Positions 6,193 to 13,569 of a stretch of 22,842 nt of DNA are shown here, one piece after another. This DNA is from Lichenicola sp964249915 (GTDB lineage Bacteria > Pseudomonadota > Alphaproteobacteria > Acetobacterales > Acetobacteraceae). Every line of letters begins with the position of its first letter. Positions within the stretch are counted from its first letter, which is position 1. A program made the translations under genes and the position numbers. The stretch is taken from NCBI GenBank assembly GCA_964249915.1, contig CAXUEL010000035.1:1-22842 (forward strand), in the 5' to 3' direction. The notes beneath the pieces were generated by a model, which ran no database searches, was not told where the DNA came from, and saw nothing but the letters and a program-made list of their open reading frames with translations.

Positions 6193-7581
6193 ATGTCCAG
6201 CTTGACCTCTGCCCAGATCGCCGTCCTGTCGACAACGACGGTCGCCGGTCTTTCCACCGCCACGATCGCCGGGCTGACCACGGATCAGATCATCGGCTTC
6301 GGTTCGGCACAGCTCGCGGTGTTCACCACCGCCAACATCGCCGCCATCACGACCGCCGATCTCGCCGTCCTGTCGACCAAGACGCTGGCCGGCCTCACGA
6401 CGGCCGGTGCCGCGGCGTTGGGCACCGCGCAGGTCGTGGCGCTGGGCACGGCACAGCTGCCGGCGCTGGCGACGGCGGACGTGGCGGTGCTGGGCACGGC
6501 AAATGTGGTGGCGCTGGGCATGGCACAGCTCACGGCGCTGACCAGCGCGCAGGTGGCATCGCTGGGCACGGCGGAAGTGCAGGCGCTGACCACGGCGCAG
6601 CTGCCGGCGCTGACCACGGCGCAGGTGAGGGCGTTGGGCACGGCGGCGGTGGGCGCGCTGACCACGGCGCAGGTGGCGGTGCTGGGCACGGCGCAGGCGG
6701 CAGCGCTGAGCTCGACCCAGCTGGGCGCGCTGGGCACCGCGAACGTGCGGGCGCTGGTGACGGCCGACGTTTCCGCGCTGACAACGGCGGCATTGGCGGG
6801 GCTGGGCACGGCGGAAGCAGCGGCGCTGGGCACCGCGCAGGTCGCGGCGCTGGGCACGGCGCAGCTGCCGGCGCTGGCGACGGCGGACGTTGCGGCGCTG
6901 GGCATGGCAAACGTGGTGGCGCTGGGCACGGCACAGCTCACGGCGCTAACCAGCGCGCAGGTGGCATCGCTGAACACGGCGGAGGTGGCGGCGCTGACCA
7001 CGGCACAATTGCCGGCGCTGACCACGGCGCAGGTGAGGGCGTTGGGCACGGCGGCAGTGGGCGCGCTGACGACGGCGCAGGTGGCGGTGCTGGGCACGGC
7101 ACAGGCGGCGGCGCTGGGCTCGACCCAGCTGGGCGCACTGGGCACGGCGGACGTCCAGGCCATGACGACGGCCGACGTTTCGGCGCTGACAACCGCGGCG
7201 CTGGCGGGGCTGACGACTGCCGACATCGTCGCGCTGTCGACCATGCAGCTTTCCAGTCTGACGACGATGCAATTCGTCTCCTTGACGACCCGCAGCATCT
7301 CGGCCTTCACCACGGGGCAGGTGGCCGGGCTGACGACCGGGGAGGTGTCCGCTCTCTCGACCGCGCAGATACAGGCCTTCACCACGGCCAGCATCAGCGC
7401 CCTGTCCACCAGCGAGCTGGCGGTGTTCTCGACCCGTGACATCGCCGCGGTGTCCACGTCGCAGATCCCCGGCCTGACCACCGGGCAGCTCGGCTCGCTT
7501 TCGGCGGCCCAGATCGGGGCGTTCACGACGGCGCAGATCAGCGCCATGACGCCGACGCAGCAGCACACCCTGATCAGCTGA
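6193..7581 (+). CDS. octapeptide tandem-repeat protein (57 Ser/Thr-rich repeats)
   Basis: A 462-residue protein that is Met, then 57 uninterrupted 8-residue units, then HTLIS. The unit consensus is x-[AGS]-[LF]-[TGS]-T-x-x-[VIL], for example ALTTAQVA. Leu and Val/Ile recur at fixed spacing with Thr-Thr, Ser-Thr or Gly-Thr between them, which suggests a regular solenoid. Nearly every unit offers Ser/Thr at position 4 or 5. There is no signal peptide, no transmembrane helix, no Cys and hardly any charge. The start at 6193 (MSSLTSAQI) begins exactly on a repeat boundary with GGAG and GTGGGA upstream; an in-frame ATG at 6175 is possible. Similar low-complexity repeats occur in large alphaproteobacterial proteins of unknown or surface function. 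It sits between a divergent GT4 and a downstream GT41 gene, so it is a candidate glycoprotein. No enzymatic domain is visible. Confidence 0.85.
   Translation: MSSLTSAQIAVLSTTTVAGLSTATIAGLTTDQIIGFGSAQLAVFTTANIAAITTADLAVLSTKTLAGLTTAGAAALGTAQVVALGTAQLPALATADVAVLGTANVVALGMAQLTALTSAQVASLGTAEVQALTTAQLPALTTAQVRALGTAAVGALTTAQVAVLGTAQAAALSSTQLGALGTANVRALVTADVSALTTAALAGLGTAEAAALGTAQVAALGTAQLPALATADVAALGMANVVALGTAQLTALTSAQVASLNTAEVAALTTAQLPALTTAQVRALGTAAVGALTTAQVAVLGTAQAAALGSTQLGALGTADVQAMTTADVSALTTAALAGLTTADIVALSTMQLSSLTTMQFVSLTTRSISAFTTGQVAGLTTGEVSALSTAQIQAFTTASISALSTSELAVFSTRDIAAVSTSQIPGLTTGQLGSLSAAQIGAFTTAQISAMTPTQQHTLIS
6412..7227 (+). repeat. tandem 408-bp super-duplication inside the octapeptide gene
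   Basis: The segments 6412-6819 and 6820-7227 are adjacent near-identical copies, each holding 17 octapeptides (units 10-26 and 27-43). A shared order of distinctive units (PALATADV, TALTSAQV, PALTTAQV, RALGTAAV, GALTTAQV, SALTTAAL) repeats at exactly 408 bp spacing. Copies differ by scattered substitutions such as GTANV versus GTADV and GTAEV versus NTAEV. Flanking units 1-9 and 44-57 are more divergent, so the core expanded later. Confidence 0.9.
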
Positions 7582-7591
7582 CGGACCATGC

Positions 7592-7617
7592 GTCCCGTCG
7601 CCCGGAGGCGGCGGGAC
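7592..7617 (+). terminator. hairpin after the octapeptide-repeat gene
   Basis: An 11-bp stem (7592-7602 with 7607-7617, including one G-T pair) with a 4-nt loop begins 10 nt after the stop at 7581. No T-run follows, so it is a possible intrinsic terminator or RNA-stabilising hairpin. The GT41 gene starts 80 nt further on. Confidence 0.5.
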
Positions 7618-7696
7618 GTCGTCGTGCGACGGCCTTATCGGGATCTTCACCTTTGCTCGTCACACTGGGGATCCCAGACACGGTGGCGAGACCGCA

Positions 7697-9493
7697 GTGA
7701 ACCACTTCTCCGCGGCAGGCTGTCGGGATGCAGCATTGGGCGAGATCAGCCTGCCGGCGATCCTCAACCTCGTCGAGCATGCCGTGCCGCCGCTCCCGCC
7801 GCAGGACCGGATCACCCTCTACCAGAACTGGATCGCCGCGGGAGGCGGCCCGGATGACGGGCGTTTCGCGGCCTGGTTCAACATCGGCGCCATCTACAGC
7901 CAGCACGGCGACAAGGCGTCGGCCATCATCGCCTACCGCGAGTCGCTGCGACTCAAGCCGTCCTTCGCCGCCGCCGCGGTCAACCTCGGCCTGGCCCTGG
8001 AATCGTCCGGTGGACCCGCCGCGGCACTCGCGACGTGGTCGGCGGCGCTGCAGCCGGACCAGGACCGGATCGCCCTGCTCAACCACCAGGGGCGGCTGCT
8101 GGAGCAGATCGGGCGGCTCGACGAGGCCGAAGCGCTGCTGCGCCGCTCGCTCCGGATCGATCCCGCCCAACCGGACGTGGTCCAGCACTGGGTCCACCTG
8201 CGGCAGAAGATGTGCCTTTGGCCGGTGCTCGATCCGCTGCCGGACCTGCCGGCCGACGCGATCCTGGGACAGTGCGGGCCGCTCGGAGCGCTGGCGCTGA
8301 CCGACGACGTCGCCCTCCAGCGCGTCGCCACCGAGTCCTGGGTGGCGCGCAAGACGGTCGCCGCTCCCGAACGGCTGGCGCCGGTTCACGGCTACCGCCA
8401 CCAGCGGATCCGGATCGGCTACCTGTCCTCGGACTTCTGCCGGCACGCGATGAGCTACCTGATCGCCGAGCTGTTCGAGCGGCACGACCGCACGCGGTTC
8501 GAGGTGTTCGGCTACTGCTCGACGATCGACGACGGCAGCGAGGTCCGCCGCCGGATCCTGGCCTCGTTCGACCAGCTGCGGCTGGTGTCGCGACTCGACG
8601 ACGAGCAGGTCGCGCGGCTGATCCGGGCCGACGAGGTCGACATCCTGGTCGACCTGAACGGCCTGACCGCGGGAAGCCGGTTCCAGGTCCTGCGCTGGAA
8701 GCCGGCGCCGGTGCAGGCGACCTATCTCGGCTTCGTCGGGCCGGTGCCGCTGCCCGAGCTCGACGCGCTGATCTGCGACGGCTTCGTGGTGCCGCCGGAG
8801 CAGGCGGCGCAGTACTTGCCGCGCCCGCTGGCGATCGATGGGGTCTACCAGGCCAACGAAAGCCGGCGCAGCGTGACGCCGGGCCTTACCAGGACGGATG
8901 CGGGACTGCCGGAGGACCGCTTCGTGCTCTGCTGCTTCTGCGGCCACTTCAAGATCACCGAAGCCGTGTTCGCCGCCTGGATGTCGATCCTGCGGCGGGC
9001 GCCCGATGCCGTGCTCTGGCTGGCGGACGACAACCCCTGGTCGCGCCGGGCGATGCAGCGCGCCGCGGAGGCGGCAGGGGTCGATCCGGAGCGGCTGCTG
9101 TTCGCGGACCGCTGCGCGCCCGAGCTATACATGGCGAGGCTGGGCCTGGCCGACCTGTTCCTGGACACCTTCCCCTACAACGCCGGCACGGTAGCGAGCG
9201 ACGCGATCCGGATGCGCCTGCCGATCGTCACCCTGCCGGGACGGTCCTTCGCCTCGCGCATGGCGGCGCGCCTGCTCGACGTCTACGGCGTCCCGGACGG
9301 AATCGCGGCCGACCTCGACGCCTATGTCGACCATGCAGTGGCGATGGCGACAGATCCGGCGCTGTGCCGGCAGGTCCGTTCCCGGTTCACCGACGCGCGC
9401 TGGAACGCCACGCTCGGCGACAGCACCGCGTTTGCGCGGGTCTACGAGGACGGCCTGCTGTCGCTGATGCGGCGCCCTGCGGAAACGGGGTGA
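7697..9493 (+). CDS. TPR-GT41 glycosyltransferase (O-GlcNAc transferase/SPINDLY-like)
   Basis: A 598-residue protein starting with GTG at 7697. Residues 56-160 contain about three TPR units (AAWFNIGAIYSQHGDKASAI, AAAVNLGLALESSG, LNHQGRLLEQIGRLDEAEAL). From about 235 the GT41 catalytic region follows: RIRIGYLSSDFCRHAMSYL, with H250 matching the conserved catalytic-site His of OGT; VDILVDLNGLT; then CFCGHFKITEAVFAAWM, with the conserved Lys; and FLDTFPYNAGTVASDAI plus LPGRSFASRMAARLL, the UDP-sugar site. GT41 enzymes transfer a sugar, often GlcNAc but in some bacteria glucose, to Ser/Thr or Asn of cytoplasmic proteins, with TPRs choosing the substrate. The adjacent Ser/Thr-rich octapeptide protein is the obvious candidate acceptor (inference). 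It converges on the S10 peptidase gene with only 4 bp between stops. Confidence 0.93.
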   Translation: MNHFSAAGCRDAALGEISLPAILNLVEHAVPPLPPQDRITLYQNWIAAGGGPDDGRFAAWFNIGAIYSQHGDKASAIIAYRESLRLKPSFAAAAVNLGLALESSGGPAAALATWSAALQPDQDRIALLNHQGRLLEQIGRLDEAEALLRRSLRIDPAQPDVVQHWVHLRQKMCLWPVLDPLPDLPADAILGQCGPLGALALTDDVALQRVATESWVARKTVAAPERLAPVHGYRHQRIRIGYLSSDFCRHAMSYLIAELFERHDRTRFEVFGYCSTIDDGSEVRRRILASFDQLRLVSRLDDEQVARLIRADEVDILVDLNGLTAGSRFQVLRWKPAPVQATYLGFVGPVPLPELDALICDGFVVPPEQAAQYLPRPLAIDGVYQANESRRSVTPGLTRTDAGLPEDRFVLCCFCGHFKITEAVFAAWMSILRRAPDAVLWLADDNPWSRRAMQRAAEAAGVDPERLLFADRCAPELYMARLGLADLFLDTFPYNAGTVASDAIRMRLPIVTLPGRSFASRMAARLLDVYGVPDGIAADLDAYVDHAVAMATDPALCRQVRSRFTDARWNATLGDSTAFARVYEDGLLSLMRRPAETG

Positions 9494-9497
9494 GCGT

Positions 9498-11150
9498 TCA
9501 CCGGGCGGGCGTCGCGGCGGGCTGGTTGTCGGTGCGTCGGATGAAGTCGGCGGCGTTGTCGTGCAGCTGGCGCAGCGAGTCCTCGTGGGCATAGACCATG
9601 TGGCCGGACTGGTACTGCCGGATCTCGACGTTGCCGGCCAGCGAGCGGGGGATCGGCAGGTGGCGCATCTCGTAGACGCCCTCGAAATACGGCGTGCCGA
9701 GGTCGAAGTAGCCCTGGTTCAGCTGCACCTTGAGCTTGGGATTGTACTTCATCGCCGCCGCCAGGTCCGGCAGCACGTTGGGCACGCCGCGCACCGGGCG
9801 CTCGGCGCCGGGCGGCTGGTGGGTGAAGCTCCACTCGCGGATGTTGTTGGCGCTCTGCCTGTACTCGGCCCAGTTCTCGCCGGTCGGGCCGCCGTCGCCG
9901 TAGTGCAGCACGCGGCGGGCGTAGTCGTTGAACGCGGACAGGTAGGCCGACGACATCGCCGCCCCTTGCGGGTCGTAGTCCGGCCGTTCCGCCAGCGGGT
10001 CCATCGCCGGGCCGGAGAAGCGGCTGTCCAGGCGCCCGGTGTCGAGCCCACTCGCGCCGAGCAGGGTCTGCTCGAACTCGCCGCCGTTCACCCGCAGGTC
10101 GGCCTTGCGGATGTAGTCCACCGGCAGCCCGGTGTAGTCGTGCAGCCGTCCGGCGATGCGGTCGCGGTCGGCATCGGGCAGTGCCGTGCCCTGCTGCAGC
10201 GCCGCGGTGTAGTCGGTCAGCGCGAAGTGCTCCACCTGGTCCAGGAAGGCGCGCAGGTCGGGCGGCTGGGTCGGCAGCTTGTGGTGGTAGAACGCGGTGG
10301 CGGCGAAGCTCGGCAGCGCCAGGACATAGGGCTGGTCGACGCTGGGGTTGTTCTGCGGCCCGTCGATCGAGTTGTCGTAGTCCAGGATCTGCGACAGCAG
10401 CATGACGCCGTTCAGGTCGATGCCCATCTCGTGCTGCAGCATCTCGGCCACGATCGCGGAGCGGGTGGTGCCGTAGCTTTCGCCGAACAGGTACTTGGGC
10501 GAGTTGAACCGGCCGTAGCGGCCGAGGAACTGGGCGATGAAGGAGGAGAAGGCGTAGGCGTCGGGATCGGTGCCGTAGAACGCCGCCTCCTTGTCCTTGC
10601 CCTCGATGCGGCCGAAGCCGGTGCCGGGCGCGTCGACGAACACGAGGTCGGACGCGTCCAGCAGGCTGTCGTCGTTGTCGACCAGGCGGTAGGGCGCGGC
10701 GTCGGTGTGGGTGTCGTCGGCGGTGACGATCCGCCGCGGCCCGAACGCGCCCATGTGCAGCCAGATCGTGGCCGAGCCTGGGCCGCCGTTGTAGACGAAG
10801 GTGATCGGCCGGTTCTCCGGACGGGCGCCCTTCATGAGGTAGGCGACATAGAACATCGACGCTTCCGCGGTCGGGTTCTTGTCGTCGCGCTTCCCGTCGG
10901 CCGGGTCGGAATCGTCCCAGCCCTTCGGGTGGACGACCAGCGTGCCGGCGCTCGCCTGGTAGTCGATCTTGCGTCCGCGCACCGTGACGGTGCCGTCCGA
11001 CAGCTTCTGCTGCGGCAGGAAGTGCGGCGCGGGCGGGGACGCCTTGGCGTCGCCCGGCGAGTCGTCGGCCCACCCGGCCGGGATCGAGGCGGCCAGCATC
11101 AGCGCGGCCAGCGCGGCGCCGCGCAGCAGGAAGGATCGGGACACGGGCAC
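9498..11150 (-). CDS. exported serine carboxypeptidase (peptidase S10)
   Basis: A 550-residue protein. Residues 1-28 are a signal peptide (RSFLLRGAALAALMLAASIPAGWA). The S10 fold is shown by the oxyanion region VYNGGPGSATIWLHMG (120-134), the nucleophile S225 in FGESYGTTRSA, a likely catalytic Asp at D483 (GYFDLGTPYF), and H517 in QYQSGHMVY. The spacing fits the large bacterial S10 group found in Acetobacteraceae and other acid-tolerant bacteria. These serine carboxypeptidases remove C-terminal residues, generally at acid pH; here probably in the periplasm. All triad residues are present, so it should be active. It lies downstream of the alcohol dehydrogenase on the same strand, but a strong terminator separates them, so it probably has its own promoter, perhaps within the 11151-11166 stretch or inside the hairpin region. 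Confidence 0.95.
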   Translation of the reverse strand: MPVSRSFLLRGAALAALMLAASIPAGWADDSPGDAKASPPAPHFLPQQKLSDGTVTVRGRKIDYQASAGTLVVHPKGWDDSDPADGKRDDKNPTAEASMFYVAYLMKGARPENRPITFVYNGGPGSATIWLHMGAFGPRRIVTADDTHTDAAPYRLVDNDDSLLDASDLVFVDAPGTGFGRIEGKDKEAAFYGTDPDAYAFSSFIAQFLGRYGRFNSPKYLFGESYGTTRSAIVAEMLQHEMGIDLNGVMLLSQILDYDNSIDGPQNNPSVDQPYVLALPSFAATAFYHHKLPTQPPDLRAFLDQVEHFALTDYTAALQQGTALPDADRDRIAGRLHDYTGLPVDYIRKADLRVNGGEFEQTLLGASGLDTGRLDSRFSGPAMDPLAERPDYDPQGAAMSSAYLSAFNDYARRVLHYGDGGPTGENWAEYRQSANNIREWSFTHQPPGAERPVRGVPNVLPDLAAAMKYNPKLKVQLNQGYFDLGTPYFEGVYEMRHLPIPRSLAGNVEIRQYQSGHMVYAHEDSLRQLHDNAADFIRRTDNQPAATPAR

Positions 11151-11158
11151 GCTCCGGA

Positions 11159-11191
11159 CAAGAAAAGGGCCGGGGATGCGCTCCCCGGCCC
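11159..11191 (-). terminator. Rho-independent terminator of the zinc alcohol dehydrogenase gene
   Basis: A perfect 10-bp GC-rich stem (11182-11191 with 11167-11176) with a 5-nt loop, followed on the minus strand by TTTTCTT (11166-11160). It starts 37 nt after the dehydrogenase stop at 11228. This is the clearest intrinsic terminator in the window. Confidence 0.8.
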
Positions 11192-11227
11192 GCCTTCTGG
11201 ACTCGAAACCGTCGCGTTACAACGCGC

Positions 11228-12397
11228 TCAAAGGTGGAACACCACCTTGACGCACTTGTCCGCCTTGTCGCGGAACGTCTTGTACAGCTCCGGCCCATCT
11301 TCCAGGTTGCTCGAGCGGTGGGTGATCAGGAAGGTCGGGTCGATGCTGCCGTCCTGGATCAGCTTGGCCAGCGGCTCGAGGTAGCGCTTCACGTGGGTCT
11401 GGCCGGTCTTCATGGTCAGGCCCTTCTGCACGATGGCGGCCATGTTCAGCGGCACCGCGCCGGAATACACGCCAGGCACCGAGATGATGCCGCACGGCCG
11501 CACCGCCTGCACCATCTGCTCCAGCGCGTAGGGGCGCTCGGTGGCGGTCAGCTTCTCCTGCACCTTGGACAGCACGCCGAGCACGCCGCCATGGCCGGAC
11601 GCTTCCATGCCGACGCAATCCACCACGGCGTCGGCACCCTGGCCGCCGGTGATCTCGCGTATGCGGTCCTGCACGCTTTCGTCGGCAGGGTTGATGATGT
11701 CGGTGGCGCCGGCGATGCGAGCCAGCTCGATCCGCTCCGGCACGGTCTCGATGGCGATGATCCGGCCCGCCTTCATCAGCACCGCCGACTTGATGGCGAA
11801 CAGCCCGACAGGGCCGGCGCCCCAGATCGCCACCGTCTCGCCGCCCTCCAGGCCGCAATGGTCGATCGCCTGCCAGCCGGTCGGCAGGATGTCAGACAGG
11901 AACAGCGCCTGCTCGTCGGACATGCCCTCCGGCACCTTCATCGGCCCCACGTCGGCCATCGGCACCCGGACGTACTCGGCCTGGCCGCCGGCATAGCCGC
12001 CGGTGAGGTGCGAGTAGCCGAACAGCCCCGCGGTCGGGTAGCCCTGCACCTTGGCCGCCATCTCGCCGTTGCGGTTCGACCGGAGGCAGCAGGACCAGTT
12101 GCCCATGCGGCACATGCGGCACTCGCCGCAGTTGATGTTGAACGGCACCACGACGCGGTCGCCCTTCTTGAGCACGTGGTCGGAGCTGCCGACCTCGACC
12201 ACCTCGCCCATGAACTCGTGGCCGAGGATGTCGCCCTTCTCCATGGTCGGCATCTGCCCGTCCATCAGGTGCAGGTCCGAGCCGCAGATGGCGCAGGCGG
12301 TCACCCGCAGGATGACGTCGCGCCGGTCCTCGATCGTCGGATCGGGCACCGTCTCGCAGCGTATGTCGTTCCGTCCGTTCCAGCATAGGGCGCGCAT
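11228..12397 (-). CDS. zinc-dependent alcohol dehydrogenase (MDR, formaldehyde-dehydrogenase-like)
   Basis: A 389-residue medium-chain dehydrogenase. The start is the ATG at 12397 (MRALCWNGRNDIRCE) with GGAG 7-8 nt upstream; the frame is open to 12496 but that stretch is the divergent promoter region. Catalytic zinc ligands are C38 (ACAICGSDLH) and H60/E61 (GHEFMGEV). The structural zinc is bound by C90, C93, C96 and C104 (CGECRMCRMGNWSCC). The nucleotide-binding Rossmann motif is VAIWGAGPVGLFAI, with an acidic E after the second strand (IAIETVPERI) favouring NAD. The family covers glutathione-independent formaldehyde and other alcohol dehydrogenases; the substrate is not readable. It diverges from the aldo/keto reductase gene across 116 bp and ends at an intrinsic terminator. 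Confidence 0.93.
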   Translation of the reverse strand: MRALCWNGRNDIRCETVPDPTIEDRRDVILRVTACAICGSDLHLMDGQMPTMEKGDILGHEFMGEVVEVGSSDHVLKKGDRVVVPFNINCGECRMCRMGNWSCCLRSNRNGEMAAKVQGYPTAGLFGYSHLTGGYAGGQAEYVRVPMADVGPMKVPEGMSDEQALFLSDILPTGWQAIDHCGLEGGETVAIWGAGPVGLFAIKSAVLMKAGRIIAIETVPERIELARIAGATDIINPADESVQDRIREITGGQGADAVVDCVGMEASGHGGVLGVLSKVQEKLTATERPYALEQMVQAVRPCGIISVPGVYSGAVPLNMAAIVQKGLTMKTGQTHVKRYLEPLAKLIQDGSIDPTFLITHRSSNLEDGPELYKTFRDKADKCVKVVFHL

Positions 12398-12513
12398 GGG
12401 GCTCTCCGTTCCAGTGCAGTGCCGCCGCAACGCCGGCAGACGCCGTTCGGTGTGACGGGAGCCGATCACGCTTCGGCGCGTTCGAGCCGGACGCACCGCG
12501 ACAGGAGTGGAAC

Positions 12514-13551
12514 ATGACCATGGAACACAGGCGCCTCGGACGCTCGGGCTTCCAGGTGCCGGTATTGAGCTTCGGCACCGGCACCTTCGGCGGCAAGGGC
12601 GAGTTCTTCCAGGCCTGGGGCTCGTCGGACGTGGACGAGGCGTCCCGCCTGGTCGACATCTGCCTCGAGGCCGGGCTGACCCTGTTCGACAGCGCCGACA
12701 TCTATTCGGCCGGGGCTGCGGAGGAGGTGCTGGGCCAGGCGATCAAGGGCCGGCGCAACCAGGTGCTGATCTCGACCAAGGCCACCTTCCGCGCCGGCGA
12801 GGACCCGAACGCGGTGGGCTCGTCGCGCTACCACCTGATCGACTCGGTGGAGAAGTCGCTGAAGCGCCTCGGCACCGAGCACATCGACCTGTTCCAGCTG
12901 CACGGGTTCGACGCCAAGACGCCGGTGGAGGAGACCCTGTCGGCGCTGGACGACCTCGTGCGGGCCGGCAAGATCCGCTACGTCGGCTGCTCGAACTTTT
13001 CCGGCTGGCACCTGATGAAGTCGCTGGCCACGGCGGAGCGCTACAACCTGCCGCGCTACGTGGCGCACCAGGCGTACTACTCGCTGGTCGGCCGCGACTA
13101 CGAGCAGGAGCTGATGCCGCTGGGCATCGACCAGGGCGTGGGGGCGGTGGTGTGGAGCCCGCTCGGCTGGGGCCGGCTGACCGGGAAGATCGGCCGCGAC
13201 AAGCCGATCCCCGCCGGCTCGCGGCTGAACACGGCGATGGTGACCGAGGCCGGGCCGCAGATGCCCGACGAGTACCTGTACCAGGTGGTCGACGCGCTGG
13301 AGGCGGTGGCCGCCGAGGTGGAGAAGACCGTGCCGCAGGTGGCGCTGAACTGGCTGCTGCAGCGGCCCACGGTGGCCAACGTCATCATCGGCGCGCGCAA
13401 CGAGGAGCAGCTGCGGCAGAACCTGGGCGCGGTCGGCTGGAACCTGACGCCCGAGCAGGTGGGAACGCTGGACAAGGCGAGCGCGCGGCCGAAGCCGTAC
13501 CCGTACTGGCACCAGGACGGGTTCGCCGAGCGCAACCCGCCGCCGGTCTGA
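12514..13551 (+). CDS. aldo/keto reductase
   Basis: A 345-residue TIM-barrel oxidoreductase. The catalytic tetrad is complete: D59 and Y64 (FDSADIYSAG), K89 (ISTKATF) and H130 (LFQLHGFD). The C-terminal NADPH-binding loop is recognisable (IIGARNEEQLRQNLGAVGW). It belongs to the bacterial group near YajO/Tas and GSP69. These reduce carbonyls with NADPH; the substrate is unknown. The ATG at 12514 is preceded by AGGAG; a second ATG at 12520 is also possible. The next gene, an MDR oxidoreductase, starts 18 bp after the stop, so the two are probably cotranscribed. It diverges from the zinc alcohol dehydrogenase, giving a three-gene carbonyl/alcohol redox cluster. Confidence 0.95.
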   Translation: MTMEHRRLGRSGFQVPVLSFGTGTFGGKGEFFQAWGSSDVDEASRLVDICLEAGLTLFDSADIYSAGAAEEVLGQAIKGRRNQVLISTKATFRAGEDPNAVGSSRYHLIDSVEKSLKRLGTEHIDLFQLHGFDAKTPVEETLSALDDLVRAGKIRYVGCSNFSGWHLMKSLATAERYNLPRYVAHQAYYSLVGRDYEQELMPLGIDQGVGAVVWSPLGWGRLTGKIGRDKPIPAGSRLNTAMVTEAGPQMPDEYLYQVVDALEAVAAEVEKTVPQVALNWLLQRPTVANVIIGARNEEQLRQNLGAVGWNLTPEQVGTLDKASARPKPYPYWHQDGFAERNPPPV

Positions 13552-13569
13552 GCCGGGGAAAGCGCTATC

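Noticed and set aside
6078..7439. A 453-residue Gly/His-rich frame (GAGHGTAAGAGD-type repeats) overlapping the octapeptide gene in another plus frame.
   Set aside because: It is the same 24-bp repeat read one base out. Its start overlaps the divergent control region and its codon bias is poor, with third positions falling on the first or second positions of the real codons.
6285..7589. A 434-residue open frame antisense to the octapeptide gene, rich in Ala, Val and Ser and starting with a signal-like segment.
   Set aside because: The 24-bp repeats lack stop triplets in several frames, so long mirror frames arise automatically. It has no ribosome-binding site of note and its own pattern is just the complement of the real repeats.
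9561..11384. A 607-residue plus-strand frame opposite the S10 carboxypeptidase gene.
   Set aside because: The S10 gene on the minus strand has all catalytic motifs and a signal peptide. The plus frame is a Val/Gly/Arg/Gln-rich shadow.
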